Shown: in pieces, positions 11,658-23,859 of the stretch
Numbering within the stretch: position 1 is the first letter of the stretch
How the letters are laid out: each line of letters opens with the position of its first letter
From: Megamerina dolium
Taxonomy: Eukaryota; Arthropoda; Insecta; Diptera; Megamerinidae
DNA length: 64,000 nucleotides
Reading direction: 5' to 3'
Assembly: GCA_963854835.1 (NCBI GenBank)
Contig: OY978526.1
Location: 41,517,140-41,581,139, forward strand
Made by a program: the position numbers and the translations under genes
The notes under the pieces: generated by a model
What the model saw: the letters and a program-made list of their open reading frames with translations, nothing else
The model's database searches: none
Told to the model about the DNA's origin: nothing

Positions 11658-12255
11658 TATCTTATCGTTGATAATTTTTCGGATCTTACACACAGCGTCT
11701 CTTCCTCTAACCAAAAATTAAATAAACGTAAGCACATAAATAAGAATAATAAACAAAAACTTTAAATAAATGTAAACAAAAAAGGAGAAAATATCGGAAA
11801 TAAAGACAAGATCCAAATTCAAACACATTAACACACAGAAAAGAAATCGGTTTTTTGAATTAAATCTAAAACTAAACTTAAAACCAAAAGTTAAAAATAG
11901 ACAAAACCTAAGGTTAGTAAGTGTGTGCTATTGCATCTGCAGTAATAACGCCAACAGGCAGCAACAACGGCAGCAGTGACATCAACAACAGCAGTAGTAA
12001 CAACAGCAACACCATCGTCAGGTAAGCCTTGCCACTAAACGGCCCACCAGCAATCACTTCTCTACATACACAACCACTCCTGAGCTCAAAATACATTTTA
12101 AACGTTTTTTGTATGGTCCGGTTTTTAAGATAACGGTAATTTTATATTTTGTTTAGATATTACTTCATTCAAAAAAATTGTTTGCTAAAGTGTAAGGTGC
12201 GATCAACGCAAACCGTAACTCGTTGGAAAGACAATTAAATTATGCTTTCAAAGAC
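11658..12255. other. Intergenic with an exon-like CAG/CAA-rich patch
   Basis: Mostly A-rich DNA. The segment 11942-12021 differs: it follows TTGCATCTGCAG, reads open as a Ser/Asn-rich peptide and ends at CATCGTCAG|GTAAGC, a strong donor. It may be a host exon of an unseen transcript. No partner exon was found. Confidence 0.3.
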
Positions 12256-12383
12256 GTTTTGAAACATGTAAACAATTAGCTTCTGAAAATCCCATATTTC
12301 ACTGTGCTATATCCAAATATTTGGCAATATTTTTTATCTTCTTTGATTTCCTGAAAATAATTTCAGAGTATTCAAACTTTAGA
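12256..12383 (-). repeat. Inverted-repeat arm, right
   Basis: Reverse complement of much of 9125-9279, with matching AAAGTTTGAATAC, GGATATAGCAC and TAATTGTTTACAT stretches separated by small indels. Confidence 0.55.
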
Positions 12384-15300
12384 AATACATACGACATGTC
12401 TTGTAAAATGGCTGTCTTTTATGCTGAAGATATGGTGGTGGTGCGCGTGAAGCGAGCAAACTAGCAGCCACCAGATGTTATGTTCTGCTTATTTTAGCTG
12501 GTTGCCGCGTTAGCAACTTGAAATGACTGTCTCTGGTGATAACATTGAATTTCCTTTTTTCTAAGTCCTCCAATCAGAAGTTAACATTGTCCATTCAACG
12601 GTATTCATCTTATTCATCATTTGGTTCTTTGCTATTGTTCTGTGAAAACAGAAAATGCCATCTATTGCGTATTAGTTATCACTCTTTACATACACTCTAT
12701 TCTGTGCACAAACACAAAGCTTGATTGGAAGCTTGTAGCTACGATAAAAGCACTCTCCACACGAAGAGAGCGCATGTTTCAAAAACACACATCCTGTCTT
12801 TGCGAGGCGTCTCCTCGACTCGCCGATACAATACAATACATCAGCTGCTGAGTTTCCTGTAAGTGTTGTGTGCGCCTATAATACGATATGATTGTCAAAT
12901 ATTGCTTTTAGTCTTTGACGGCTCTTCGATACGAATGCTAATAGAGCAATTTCTCGCGGAAAATATTCAGCTATTGAAAATAATTGAATACAAATAAAAG
13001 GAGGAATAAATCTGAAAGCGGTTCGTTATAGTGCTAATACAAGTGTATACATGCATATGTATGTGTAAGCATTTAACGTGTGAATTTCAACTATATAAAG
13101 TGTCGATCTGATGTGAAGAAAAATTGAATTATTCAGCCATTGGAGTAAAAGTAAAAATCATATGAAATTTCGAAATAAATCAATGAATAAAAAAGTGTAA
13201 AATATTTATATGTGTATGTTTATGTAGGTACCTATTCTAATAAAAAAAAATACAGATCGAAGTAAGAAAAAAGGTACTTTAATTTCGCGCTTTATTCTTC
13301 TGTGACATTACGTATACGCCCCATATGCATGTAGGTACTGGAACGAAATCCCTTATTATTGCTCTTGACAATGTACATGCATAAAATGTGTGCTGAGAGT
13401 TTTTCAATACTATACATACATATATACAGTATAGTCAAGTGTGTCTTGTAACGCGAATGTAAATAAAGTTGCCAAAGTAAGCGTGTGGATGGTTGGTTTC
13501 ATTTCGAATTCAATTCGTTGCCATTTCCGTTTCTTATTTATTTACAATTTTTAGTGCTTTACAAGGAGCGTGTACATGTGCGTATGTGTGTATGAGTTTC
13601 TAACTATAAAAAGGTCACAATGTTGGTATTTTATTTATATGCGTTGGTATTTTATCCCCTTCAGTTTCTTTCGGCATCACACTGCACTCACGTACAATTA
13701 AGGAACAGACGACTGCTATGCATGTAGCTACAAGGAAAGCAACACATTGCATAGCATGCATACGTGTTGCATTGCATTTCAATTCAGTTCACTTTCTTTT
13801 CAACTTTTGATTTTTCCTTTACAAGCTATGCTACGTACTACATGTGTATGTACTCTCTAAAACAAGAGCATGTTATTATTCCGATAATGTTGTTGTAGTC
13901 ATCGTCAGTGCGTGATCATCATTATTGTCATTCGTACTAATGTAACTTAATCACTGTAAGCATTTAACACAATAAATGTGACAATAATTTTCTCATCCTA
14001 GCGTTCGTTTGCCCACATTACATACACAAAGAAACAGAAATTCCCATAGAGAGGCAGAGCGTTCGTCGTCGTAAATATTCAATGTGACATTAGATTGCGT
14101 GCCTAAATTGCCAAATTATTATCGTATCGTATCGTATTTGTATTTTGTCTGCGTACGTGCTTATTCCAATCTTAATTCCCCTATACGGGTGTCAACTGTT
14201 GCCAGTCATGATGATGGCAGATTCATAGTAGGCAAATTTTAATTACGTGCAGTCATTTTAGAGGTGTGATACCATAAACAAATTTGAAATAGGAATAGAA
14301 TTGATGAGTTTTAGTTTTATAGCTTTGTCTTTAAGTAATTTTCTAATAAAATTTTTATCATTACTACTGTCTACATAGGAATATCACAAAATCGACAAAT
14401 ATTAAATAAATGGTACATAAAGGTCGCTTCATGTGAAATAATACTAATAAAAAAATGCCATAAAAATAACACAATTGCTTTTGTAATATTATAAAATACT
14501 TTATTTGGTATTTCGCTCAATCAGAGAGGAGGAAATGTATGTACTTAGAGCCCAATGTTATGGTCACAATTCATGCACTTTCAACTTTATCCAAATAGAT
14601 TGTAGCAAATCAGGAGCATTAGATACATTCTCACACGGATATGGGGTATAATAAAAACAGAGATGCGAAATTAATATCTGATAATATTATGCGGCAAAAT
14701 AAAATTTGATATTAAATTCGCGCATTTTTTATAGGCTGACATCAAATGATCTAGCATTAAATTTTTGCGCTACAATCCATAACATTTTAATACCATAAAA
14801 TTGATAAATATATAAAAAATATTGTATAAATCGATTTTGCTCATTCATTACTTCATTACTTGGGTGACTCTTACTTGAGGATATCCCTGTATTCTTTTTT
14901 ATCCTATGTACTATCCAAGCATGATGTTTCGTTTACTAAGCATAGCGAAAAGTTTCTCAAGAATTATTTCATCACTCTTACATTCTTCAGACAAGAGTTT
15001 CACTTCCTTAGACGCATTTTTGTAATATTTTTATTTAACTTACAAATACGCAAGTTTATGTTGTACTCATGAAGTAGAAAAATTCTATAGTATTTCTTAG
15101 ATTGCCTATATACTAAGTATACGTACATAGATGCAACATATCCTTATTTTTTTCTATAGGTCCTCATGTAATTTCGTATGAGCTAAGGCGTTTTTTGAAT
15201 TTACTTTAGTTGCACAATATTTAAATATTTTAATGTGTATATGAAAGACGATCGAATTAATCATTGTTATTATCATTTGTTTTCTAGTTCGTTAGACAAT

Positions 15301-16539
15301 TTGTTCCAAAATATTTGTCTTTACATATACATATGCACACATCGTATTTAGTGAATCTCAATAAGATCTTCCACTAACTTGAGCAACTAACGTTCTTCAT
15401 CATTTATGTTCCAAGCGAAAAAAGAATAACAAACATTGGCCATTGAACTATATTGAATATAATAGGATGTATCGCCATCAACATTGACATAGGTACCTAT
15501 TTACCATCTCCACACCTCCCTAGCTACCTTTATAGGTAGTATGTCGGTAACACAGTAGGAGTAGGTCATTGACAAGTACAAACAGCAGCAGCAATAACAA
15601 TATATATACAAATATTTAGTAGCAACGATAACAATAAAACGATAAAAGATTGTTTTTTTTTTGTTTGGTGTTTTGCACTTGTTTTCTTTTTCTCTATTAT
15701 ATTTTTTGATTTATGTGTACATATCCTTAAAATGAAAAATAAAAAAAGTACAATATAATAATAATAATACGAGTACAAAAGCAGAGAATGAGAAACGTAA
15801 AACAAGGACAACGTTGGCAGCAATGTCAGTACACACCTTAATAACAATAGTTATACAACATGATGAACATGTTGTTAAACAGAATTTAGTAGGTAGAAGC
15901 GTGTGGGCACATGTAGGAGCGAGTATATGTACGGTATACCTATAAAATATGTAATAATGATGATGATGACGAAAAATGAGCAAAAGAATAAGCAAAGAAA
16001 ATCGATTTTACACACCCACACACACACACCGATGCAAGTGAAACACGCTACAGGCTTGAGGACGTCCAGCCAGTCGGGCAGCATGTTTACAACCAAATGT
16101 TCATTGATGAACATATGAGTTGGAAATTTGAAAAGTATAAAAATGCATCATAAAAATCGAGATATTGATTGAGAAGACATTAATCGAAGATGAATGACAA
16201 TGATGAGACAACAAACAAAACTGACAAAGTATCAGTGAGAAATATTAAAAGGGAATTATGATGACGCAAATACATGTTACATAGTTGCATGTAGATAGAA
16301 AATGAAATGTAGTGAAATTGAGATGAATAATAAAACAATACGCCCACATGTGTAAGATATCATCAAATAATAATTTTAAAGAAAACGCCTGACGATACGT
16401 CTGGCGCAATGATGACGATACCATATTGTATACAATGCATATAATTCATGTTCACACGTATTTACCATAATATTGGTAATACTGCAGACTTTATTGATAC
16501 TTTATTAATTTTACATTTCTTATTTTTTTTTTTCTCATT
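12384..16539. other. Intergenic, no gene seen
   Basis: AT-rich sequence with short simple repeats: TATCGTATCGTATCGTA near 14123, ACACACACAC near 16017-16028, and GATGATGATGAC near 15958. Open frames here are low-complexity and hydrophobic with no coding pattern. A stretch at 12720-12850 is less AT-rich but shows no family match. Confidence 0.5.
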
Positions 16540-17110
16540 GGCGCAATCTAAATAGGTGAATGTCGATATTGCATATAAGGAAGAAAACTGCTTCCTCGTC
16601 TCAATATGGCGACGTATTTTATGTATCATAAGACTTTATGGGTTTTACGCTTTCTACTTTCGCTTCTTGTAATTCATATATGTCCAGTTTCATTAATCTC
16701 AATCTAGATAAAGCATGACATTTGGCTAGTATGTGTTCATTGTCCTCTGCTTCTAACAATTATATAGAAATAATGTCCGATGGTCACCACACAAGAATTT
16801 TCTAGATTTTTGTTTTCTGAAGCCAAAGAGAAGGCATGGTTCGAAGATTTCTCTATAACCTTTCAGCCCTGGCATCCATATTAAAATTACGTTGTTCGAT
16901 TCAGGCAGTTGGTTAAGGTCACTATGGCCTTAAAGTCCTGATGTTCTTTTAAAAGTAAGGCCTTTAGGACTGCCTGGCTGTATGAACAAATGTTGATTCT
17001 TACGCCAATTATGTTACGATCCAACAGCCGGAGTGCCACTAATTTTATGACATACAACTCTACATCAAAGTTCGTTGCATCTTTATAGTAAGTTAAATGC
17101 ACGTACTCTA
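16540..17110 (-). pseudogene. LINE (I/R1/jockey-like) RNase H and zinc-knuckle tail remnant
   Basis: Read on the minus strand, 17102-16887 gives FDVELYVIKLVALRLLDR, then INICSYSQAVLKALLL, the pattern of LINE RNase H (acidic E in VELY, then 'I.SDSQAALKAL', here with S-to-Y damage). Beyond it come WMPGLKGYRE (family WVPGH.G..GN) and, shifted, 'DNEHILAKCHALSRLR', which resembles the C..C..H..C tail before the stop. The frame is broken several times. It is part of a 5'-truncated LINE distinct from the jockey piece at 29740. Confidence 0.6.
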
Positions 17111-17439
17111 CAGTTTGAGCCTATTAAGTCTATTCTAACACATTTTTTGTCTTGAGCAAAGGCAAAGCAAAGCAAAGGAAAAACGGAAATGTACGTTAGA
17201 AAGCCTGTTTATCTGACAACATTTTCACCATAGATCGTTTTGCTGTAGCTTGCCATGCTGCTGAGCTATAGCCGAAAAAATAAAACAACTTTTTTAACTA
17301 ATCTTACTCCACTAGTGGGGTAAAACCAGTCAACATTTCTGTATGCTGTAAATGAACAAAAAAATGAGAAAAAACGCAAATTAATTAGTTTTTTTAATTG
17401 AAACATTTTTATTGGAATGCTTTACGACAAAAATGGCCA
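17111..17439. other. Flank of the pogo-like remnant
   Basis: AT-rich. It includes TTTATT (17408-17413), which is a minus-strand AATAAA just past the pogo frame's final stop and a plausible poly(A) signal for it. No clear terminal inverted repeat found. Confidence 0.35.
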
Positions 17440-19023
17440 TCAATCAGAATCTTGTTTATCGCTGCTTTCTGGCGTGACTGGTTTTCGTGGTCTACCACGG
17501 CCAGATGGAGTTGAACGCGACCCTGTGCTGCAGACAGGAACATCCTATTCGTCACCACGACCACCACCACGATCACTACGACCACGACCACGACCGGCGA
17601 TTTTTATTTTTTGTCTTTTTTCGGCAGCTGTCTCCTGCTCGAATCGAAGTGTCTCTATTGACTCACTGCTGGTCAAGAACGCCGTTGATCGTCGCTTTCG
17701 CCCTCGTTCGTTCGTCGTGCTCTAAATTGTATCAAAAAGCTGCGTCAAATCGCTTTCTACGGCATTATTTGCCATTGTGTCATCCAATTCGACGTAAACT
17801 TATTGTTCGGCAATGGATTTTTCTTCATTTCCTTCTGCATTTTCTTAAGCGTTTGATTCAGGCATTGGGCGATCTGTTACACTGGTTGGCATGAAATGCA
17901 AATATGTGAATTTGTTGTCATTAAATGGATAAATTCCAGTGCATTCGAATCCACCTTCGATGTTTGCTGGCGTGACAGCTTGTTTGTATGGCTCATACAA
18001 TATCGGCGCAATTTCATTTATTGTAATTGTTCTGACGGGATGATTTCGCATCCACGTATCGCACGAACGGTTGACCTCCAACAATAATAATTTGCGCTGT
18101 TCTTTCGATGAACCAACGCACGATTGGAAATGTTCGATGAATAATAAAAAATAATCAGCGTTCATCCATCCCGATTGATTTGCTATGTCAGCTGAACCAT
18201 GCGGCGCTCCATTTAAAAAACGTGGATGAAAACGAACACGCCAAAAAACAAAAAATGGCGGAATTGCCGCACCAGTGGCACTTACGAACAATGCAATCGT
18301 GATGAGTTTGGCCCTGCGTTGCGCAACCACACGCAATGGCGTGTGAACTCTGGTGACGTCGGATTCATCCATATTCCACGTATGTTGTGGTTATATTTTC
18401 AACTCGTCCATAACTTTACCCAAATTTTGATAAAAATGTCCGACGTTGTGTCGATTGAATCTCGTCGCACGGGCCAAGCTTGTGGCTTGCGAAGCAACAA
18501 GTTCGGTTGGCGTTTCATGCATGACAGAAACCAATTTTTGCCTGCCATTTTTTATTTCTCCAATTATCCGGCAAATCGATTTCCAATTTTTCAGCAAAAC
18601 CTACTGCCAAATTTCGCACGTCTCTTGTTGACAAGCCGTAATACATGGCAATTGATTTCAGCAAATAATTCATAATAACACAACATACACGAATGAGTGA
18701 AATGAACGAAATGAATGCATAAAAAAATTACTTGACTTCGATATTTTGTCGGCATTGGGCGGTTAATGTTGTTTCTCAATGTCTGGTAATTCAATTTCGG
18801 CAGCTTTTGCGATCGTGGTTCCTTTTTCCACGGCGAGAATCGCTTTCTTCAATTGTGTTTCGTTTATTTTTTTATGCTGTCTCTCTCCTCTTTTCGCACC
18901 AGCTGACCGATTGACGTTCGTTCGCGACTCTCAAAATTTAATGAAAATGTTTGGCCGCCTTTCTCACTGTCTCGCCGCTTCTTTGTCGATCGGCTGCTTC
19001 TTTCGCTTGCAATTTTGCACCAT
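17440..19023 (-). pseudogene. Pogo-like transposase, internally deleted and frameshifted
   Basis: Read from 19023 on the minus strand: MVQNCKRKKQPIDKEAARQ and a stop; then a Psq-type helix-turn-helix (LKKAILAVEKGTTIAKAAE, near 18790-18865), a CENPB/DDE linker region (ETPTELVASQATSLARATRFNR near 18460-18530), NMDESDV with the first catalytic aspartate (about 18375), NGAPHGSADIANQSGWMNA (18140-18210), then a direct jump to WMRNHPVRTITINEIAP. The expected second-aspartate block (usually 'DNH.SH' to 'LQPLDV') is missing. A shifted frame near 17440-17660 ends in GRGRGRSDRGGGRG, one stop, and an AT-hook (GRGRPRKP) before the final TGA. It cannot be active. Confidence 0.8.
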
Positions 19024-19109
19024 TTTGTCTAAAAACGAAAAACTAAACACACACAAAAAAGAAACTATTTTTGCCCCACTCGCACTTTTTCCGTCTTGCC
19101 ACTAATTTC

Positions 19110-21170
19110 TCAATAAGCCGATAAAAATATTGAAAAACGAATATTATATTATTGTTAAGCATCCAATTTCAAGAAAACACTCACCTTTCCGATTTTGTAA
19201 CACCGATGATATTAAAACACACACGATTTAAAAACACCAATTCTCATAAGCGCACTCAGGAAAAAGTTTGTTGCTGTGTAGCGTCTACAAATGGCGCAAG
19301 CAGCTGAAATTTTTACTGTCACCACCGGCTGTGAAGCCGAATCTACCATAGAGATGGCGCCATTTTTCGTTCAGTCGTTTAGCCGTGAGAGCCAACGACT
19401 ACCTTTGCCACACTCTCCCCTATGTCTATGGAATTTTGTATTCGATCACATATTAGTCCATCATGCCTCCCGCTTATGAGAATTGTGATATCGGCTACAA
19501 CGGCGATTGCTATTTAGGTTTAAAAATATAATTCACAGCAGAGGTTAGAGGACTCCAATTTTAGAACAACCTTTTGTTGTGTTTTTGTTAGTAAATTACT
19601 TCCTTATTTACTAGAAATATTACTTTAACATTGAACAAATCGAAATTGCCGTTAATATACACTTCTGTATTATGCATAAAAGAGCATAATGCACTTTCTT
19701 GAAATTAAAACCCAGCGTATCCTTTATCGGCTCCACCAGATTTTGTGCGGCAGTTGTGTTTAATTTATTTATATGTACGCCATTCTCTTGTTTTTAAATT
19801 TCTCTGTATAACTTACTTATATCAGTGCGAAAACTTAAATTAAAGTTTTCTAATGCTACTTACTTAGTATGTCTAGAAGATGCTGAATACATAAATTAAC
19901 CATACATGTGTAGAGGGTATCGAAGTGTAAGTGTAAATAGGTATTTTCATATCTTTCTTTCGAAATAGCTTAAAGCTATTTTGGAGGATATTCAGTCAGG
20001 CATTACAATTACCATATCCACCGACAGATTATATTTACATTCAAAGTAATGGACACGTATCAAGCACTGATATCACATTTAAAAGAGTGTTAATTTAATT
20101 GAAATGTTTTAAGTCAGGTTATAGCAAAACTTTTACATTACTATATGCGGATCAGTGTAAGTGTGTGTGTGTGTGTGTGTGTGTGTAACTATGTGTATTT
20201 ATTACAGAAAAGGTCGACTATGCAAAACTAAACACCTTTTTAAGTTGAGGAGCATGATGTTTCTTATGAAATTCATTTTACATATTAAATGCTTCAACGT
20301 AGTAGAGCAGTAAACGAATAAGCGAGTGTAAACTGAATCAACGAAGAAAAAATGAAAACGTCATAACAAAAAGTAAAGACCTTAGGCCAATATAGTATTA
20401 AATGTACGCGTCGGCGTTCGTTTTTTATTTCAACTCTTCTTTTGCAAGTATACCTAGTTATCCACCTTCCAAGAAAGATTTCATTTCTGTTTTTTTTTTT
20501 TTGTTTGTTTGTTTTCAATTTTGATATGAATAAATATTTTGCCTATAACTATGGAGACGTCATTTACTTAATTAGTTTTATCCTTTTTAATTTCATTTTA
20601 GTGTTATTATTTGTAATGCAAAAGTTCATCCTAATATACTGTTGTTTGAACTTTTTTAATGATATGAATTGCATAAATGATGACATTTACTATTTGCGCT
20701 TGCACATTTATTTTATGAGAATAAAAAAATTGTCTCAACTTTTTGATTTGACTGCACAAAATAAATTAGTTTATCAAATCATTTTTAATCAATATCACGT
20801 TAATAAACTAATATCACAGTGAACAAACGATCTTTGTAGAATGTATGATTTCGAAGAGGTATTCCGATTAGTTTCGCTGAAGTAATAACTAATATTCCGG
20901 ATGGTTTAAGTTTGTCTTTAATTTGATTTTTAGTGTTAGAACACAAATAGAGATAGAGAGCACTAAGATGCTGAAGGAAATATTCACTGGAAATTATTCA
21001 ATATAATTTGAATACCGAATGTGGGACAAACTTTTGCATTCATTATTTGCTACAAAATTATCATCGTTACAAAATGTGCCTTTGTCAACGCTAATATAAC
21101 TAAAACTCGGAGTCTTAATCGGTATCTCTAAATAGTCATTTCTATGGGCACTATTGGTAGATAGATTGGT
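19110..21170. other. Intergenic, simple repeat only
   Basis: No gene recognised. A (GT)13 microsatellite sits at 20161-20186. A 126-residue open frame at 20442-20822 is AT-driven and hydrophobic, with no recognisable family. Confidence 0.45.
20161..20186. repeat. (GT)n microsatellite
   Basis: Thirteen uninterrupted GT units. Confidence 0.95.
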
Positions 21171-21174
21171 AGGT

Positions 21175-21420
21175 AGATTCTAATCAGTAGGTCGGGGATT
21201 CAATACACGGCTGAAGCATAACAAAATTAATATCGAAAAGATTTTTCTTTCGAACTGTACCCACTTGCCGGCAAGCAATTGGTAATTCTTCCGGCAGTAA
21301 CAATTTGCAAGCTTTTAAAATAACTCTGTGACAAAGCTCAGAAAAGGAGCTGCCGCAAGTCAAACCTATTTATAAGTGTATTGTTAGTATCATTATTATT
21401 TAAAAAGGTTTGATCCAAAA
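21175..21420 (+). repeat. tRNA-derived SINE, copy S1 (head damaged)
   Basis: From TAGGTCGGGGATTCAATACACGG, a B-box-like segment, it follows the same text as the full copy at 54939-55295: GCATAACAAA, TAATATCGAAAA, TTTTCTTTCGAAC, CGGCAAGCAATT, and CTCTGTGACAAAGCTCAGAAAA. The tRNA-like 5' half is lost. The right end is not well defined. Confidence 0.65.
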
Positions 21421-21703
21421 ATCAAGCACTGCGACAAGGCTATCTGCTATCCGTATGAAAGTAAAGGTATCCTTTGCTGCAGTTGGTCTGATATAGGGCA
21501 AATTGAAGAAGGCAATTCTCAATATTTTCCTTCTACTGCAGTATAAAGGTAATATATGTGGGTATTTGATTTGGCGAGCCCTTTGGCTCACCTGAGATCG
21601 AGAGTATTCCTCCACGTGGAGTTCTAAAAGCATATGGCTAAGTATAGCCAAATTTTGGTTTCACTTGATTTTCCTGTAAAACTTTAAATATAAATACTTC
21701 ATT

Positions 21704-21773
21704 TAATTGATTAATTTTTTTCAATAAATTAATCAATTAATATTTTATAAAAAAATTAATTTTTTTATAAAAT
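21704..21773. repeat. Two adjacent AT-rich hairpins
   Basis: First: TAATTGATTAATTT (21704-21717) pairs exactly with 21726-21739 across an 8-base loop. Second: a perfect 32-base palindrome at 21742-21773 (ATTTTAT, seven A, TTAA, seven T, ATAAAAT). Both could form cruciforms. Confidence 0.85.
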
Positions 21774-21779
21774 ATTTAA

Positions 21780-22549
21780 GGCATTGCCATGATTGTTGAT
21801 TTCTGCTGCGTGGGAATATGTTCATAATTTTTAAATGCATGTTTTAACGCTTCAATGATAGTACTATTTAATTGGCCCTTTGATTTTGTACTAATTTGTT
21901 ATAGCATAGTCATCATATTATTGTGTGAGCTGTGTCTGTGTCCTATTAGATGCATATATTTGTGTTTATAATTCTTTTGTCACGTACACGCGTAAACGAC
22001 ATTACAAGTGGAAGAAAATTAAAATTGTTTTTAAATTCAAATTCTTAACGATTACCCCTGAACAAATCAAATATTAAGTTACGCTTCAATAAAAGAATAG
22101 TGGTTGAGAAAAATAATTTATTAAGAAATTATAAAATAAATAGAAATCGAAAAACAAGAGCAATTAATTGAAAATATATATTAAGTATTTCATATGAAAA
22201 GTGCTTCAACGAGAAACAATTAACGTTGCATAAGGTGCTCATTCGAGCGCTCATTGCGATTGTTGGTTTGCCATTAATTGCCTCTTAACGATTATATAGC
22301 ATCATTTCATTAGCTCTGATCGGTCCAGTTTTTTTTTTTAGTATTTTTTTTTTTTGTTATTCACCAAGTATTTACATCATCCACGTCATCGTCTTTAATC
22401 ATTTTTTTTTTTGTGTTTGTGTGGTTTTCTTTTTATCGAGTACGTGTGTCGATGTATTTGTATGTATGTTTGTGAATGTATGTTCCATATATTCGCCATT
22501 TGCTGAAGTGATATTCAACAAGTGTTGTTCTTTTATGACCAGCAGCAAC
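21780..22549. other. Upstream region of the guanylate cyclase beta gene
   Basis: AT-rich with T-runs near 22330-22412 and GT-rich text near 22412-22480. It should contain the promoter of the cyclase gene. The transcription start is not determinable by eye. Confidence 0.35.
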
Positions 22550-22742
22550 TTTCAATGTGAAACTGGTAAAACGGCAGTAACAACATTTAGGTAGAATTAT
22601 TGCCATCGCTTACTGCTACTGATGGTATTTGCAATAAACAGAAAATCACAACAACAAAATAAACAAACATTTTTAATCGCCAACGTGCACCACTAAAATC
22701 GACAATAATCGAGAGAGAAAGTGAAAAACAATTTCCAACAAA
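22550..22742 (+). promoter_or_regulatory. Gycbeta100B: Probable 5' UTR of guanylate cyclase beta, with upstream ORFs
   Basis: CAA/AAC-rich sequence typical of fly 5' UTRs leads into CCAACAAAATG. If transcribed, it carries a minimal ATG-TGA near 22556 and a 24-codon upstream ORF at 22622-22696 that ends 46 bases before the true start. Such uORFs can lower translation of the main frame. Extent depends on the unseen start site. Confidence 0.4.
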
Positions 22743-22745
22743 ATG
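22743..22745 (+). CDS. Gycbeta100B: Soluble guanylate cyclase beta subunit, start-codon exon end
   Basis: The last three bases of this exon are ATG, immediately followed by a consensus donor GTAAGT (22746). The context CAAAATG is a good fly start. Joining to the exon at 35459 gives Met-Tyr-Gly-Phe-Val, the exact invariant N-terminus of soluble guanylate cyclase beta subunits. No other ATG is needed, since the downstream exon opens with TAT at the splice site. The intron between is 12,713 bases and holds mariner, LINE and modular-repeat relics. The encoded enzyme makes cGMP on nitric oxide binding, as a heterodimer with an alpha subunit in the cytoplasm. Confidence 0.82.
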
Positions 22746-23859
22746 GTAAGTTATTAAAGTTTGATTACAAATCGTTTGTGCCATACATATTTCATAAAGT
22801 TCTTTTTTGTTTGTTTGCGTTGTTTTATGTGAGTGACACATGACATTTTTATTGACTCGCTGACGCAATTGCCACTCACCACCTATAAAAGGTGTAAAAA
22901 TCGATATCAACTATGCTGCTCAAGCATTTCAAGAATGTTCACGAAAAGTGGACAGAAAAAATTTGTATTCGATTTTTCTCGCCGCAGCATCCAAAGGTGT
23001 TTATTTTGATGAGAAAATACGAACACAAAGTTTGGGTACAGTTTGCACCCAAGGCGAAGTAAACAGAACTCGTACCTAAAGCAGTCCATGAAATATATGA
23101 AAACCATGAAATAAATAAACGATAATTAGAGAAAGTACATCTGAAAAAATTAGGTTCGAACTGAGCAGAAATTTTAAATTGACGAAACCAGTGAATTAAA
23201 AAAAAAATTTTGATAAAAATTACAATAATAGTTCATTAGGTGAGGAGGTTAAAAACATGACTTTTTGGTAGGAAGCAGGATAAAAAATTCGACTACTTTC
23301 TAAAATTGATGGATTTGAAACGGTAGACCGTCTCATGAAATCTTGGCAGTCGAGATGATTACAGCTCTGTCTTAATGTTCGGGAAAATGTTTGAGAGATA
23401 AAATTAATGTGGTTGGGTCGTATGTATTATACTAAAAGAAAACTTTACTTCAAAATTTATGTTTTTTATAAAATTCGCTACCATCATTGCCATTGTACCA
23501 CTGAATTACGATAGGGATATAATTATGTCACCAACCCTAATTAAATTTTTGTCCACAAGTAACTTTATAATTGCCCCATAAACTGAGAGTGATGGGGGAA
23601 ATACGACCATGGATTCGGAATTAGCGATCCAAAATCCATAACATCTAACTCCTCCTTTAAACTATGTATTTTTTTTTATTGATGTTATATGAACCACTGG
23701 AGAATTATTATGGTCAAAGCTAAGCGCTATTTGTGGGCAAAGTCCAACCAATAAGGCTATAACAATGAATCCTTTGTTCTGAATTCATGTGAACTCAAGT
23801 TGTCTAACAACATGGCATTATTCGTTTTGTAAAATTCATACTTTTTTAAATACTAACGG

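Noticed and set aside
15566..16118. Overlapping open frames on both strands
   Set aside because: Simple-repeat driven (ACAC, GATG, AAT) with no recognisable domain.
17417..18675. Plus-strand open frames up to 149 residues
   Set aside because: Antisense to the pogo-like transposase relic.
20442..20822. 126-residue hydrophobic frame
   Set aside because: T-rich DNA produces F/L/I/Y runs by composition alone; no start context or family.
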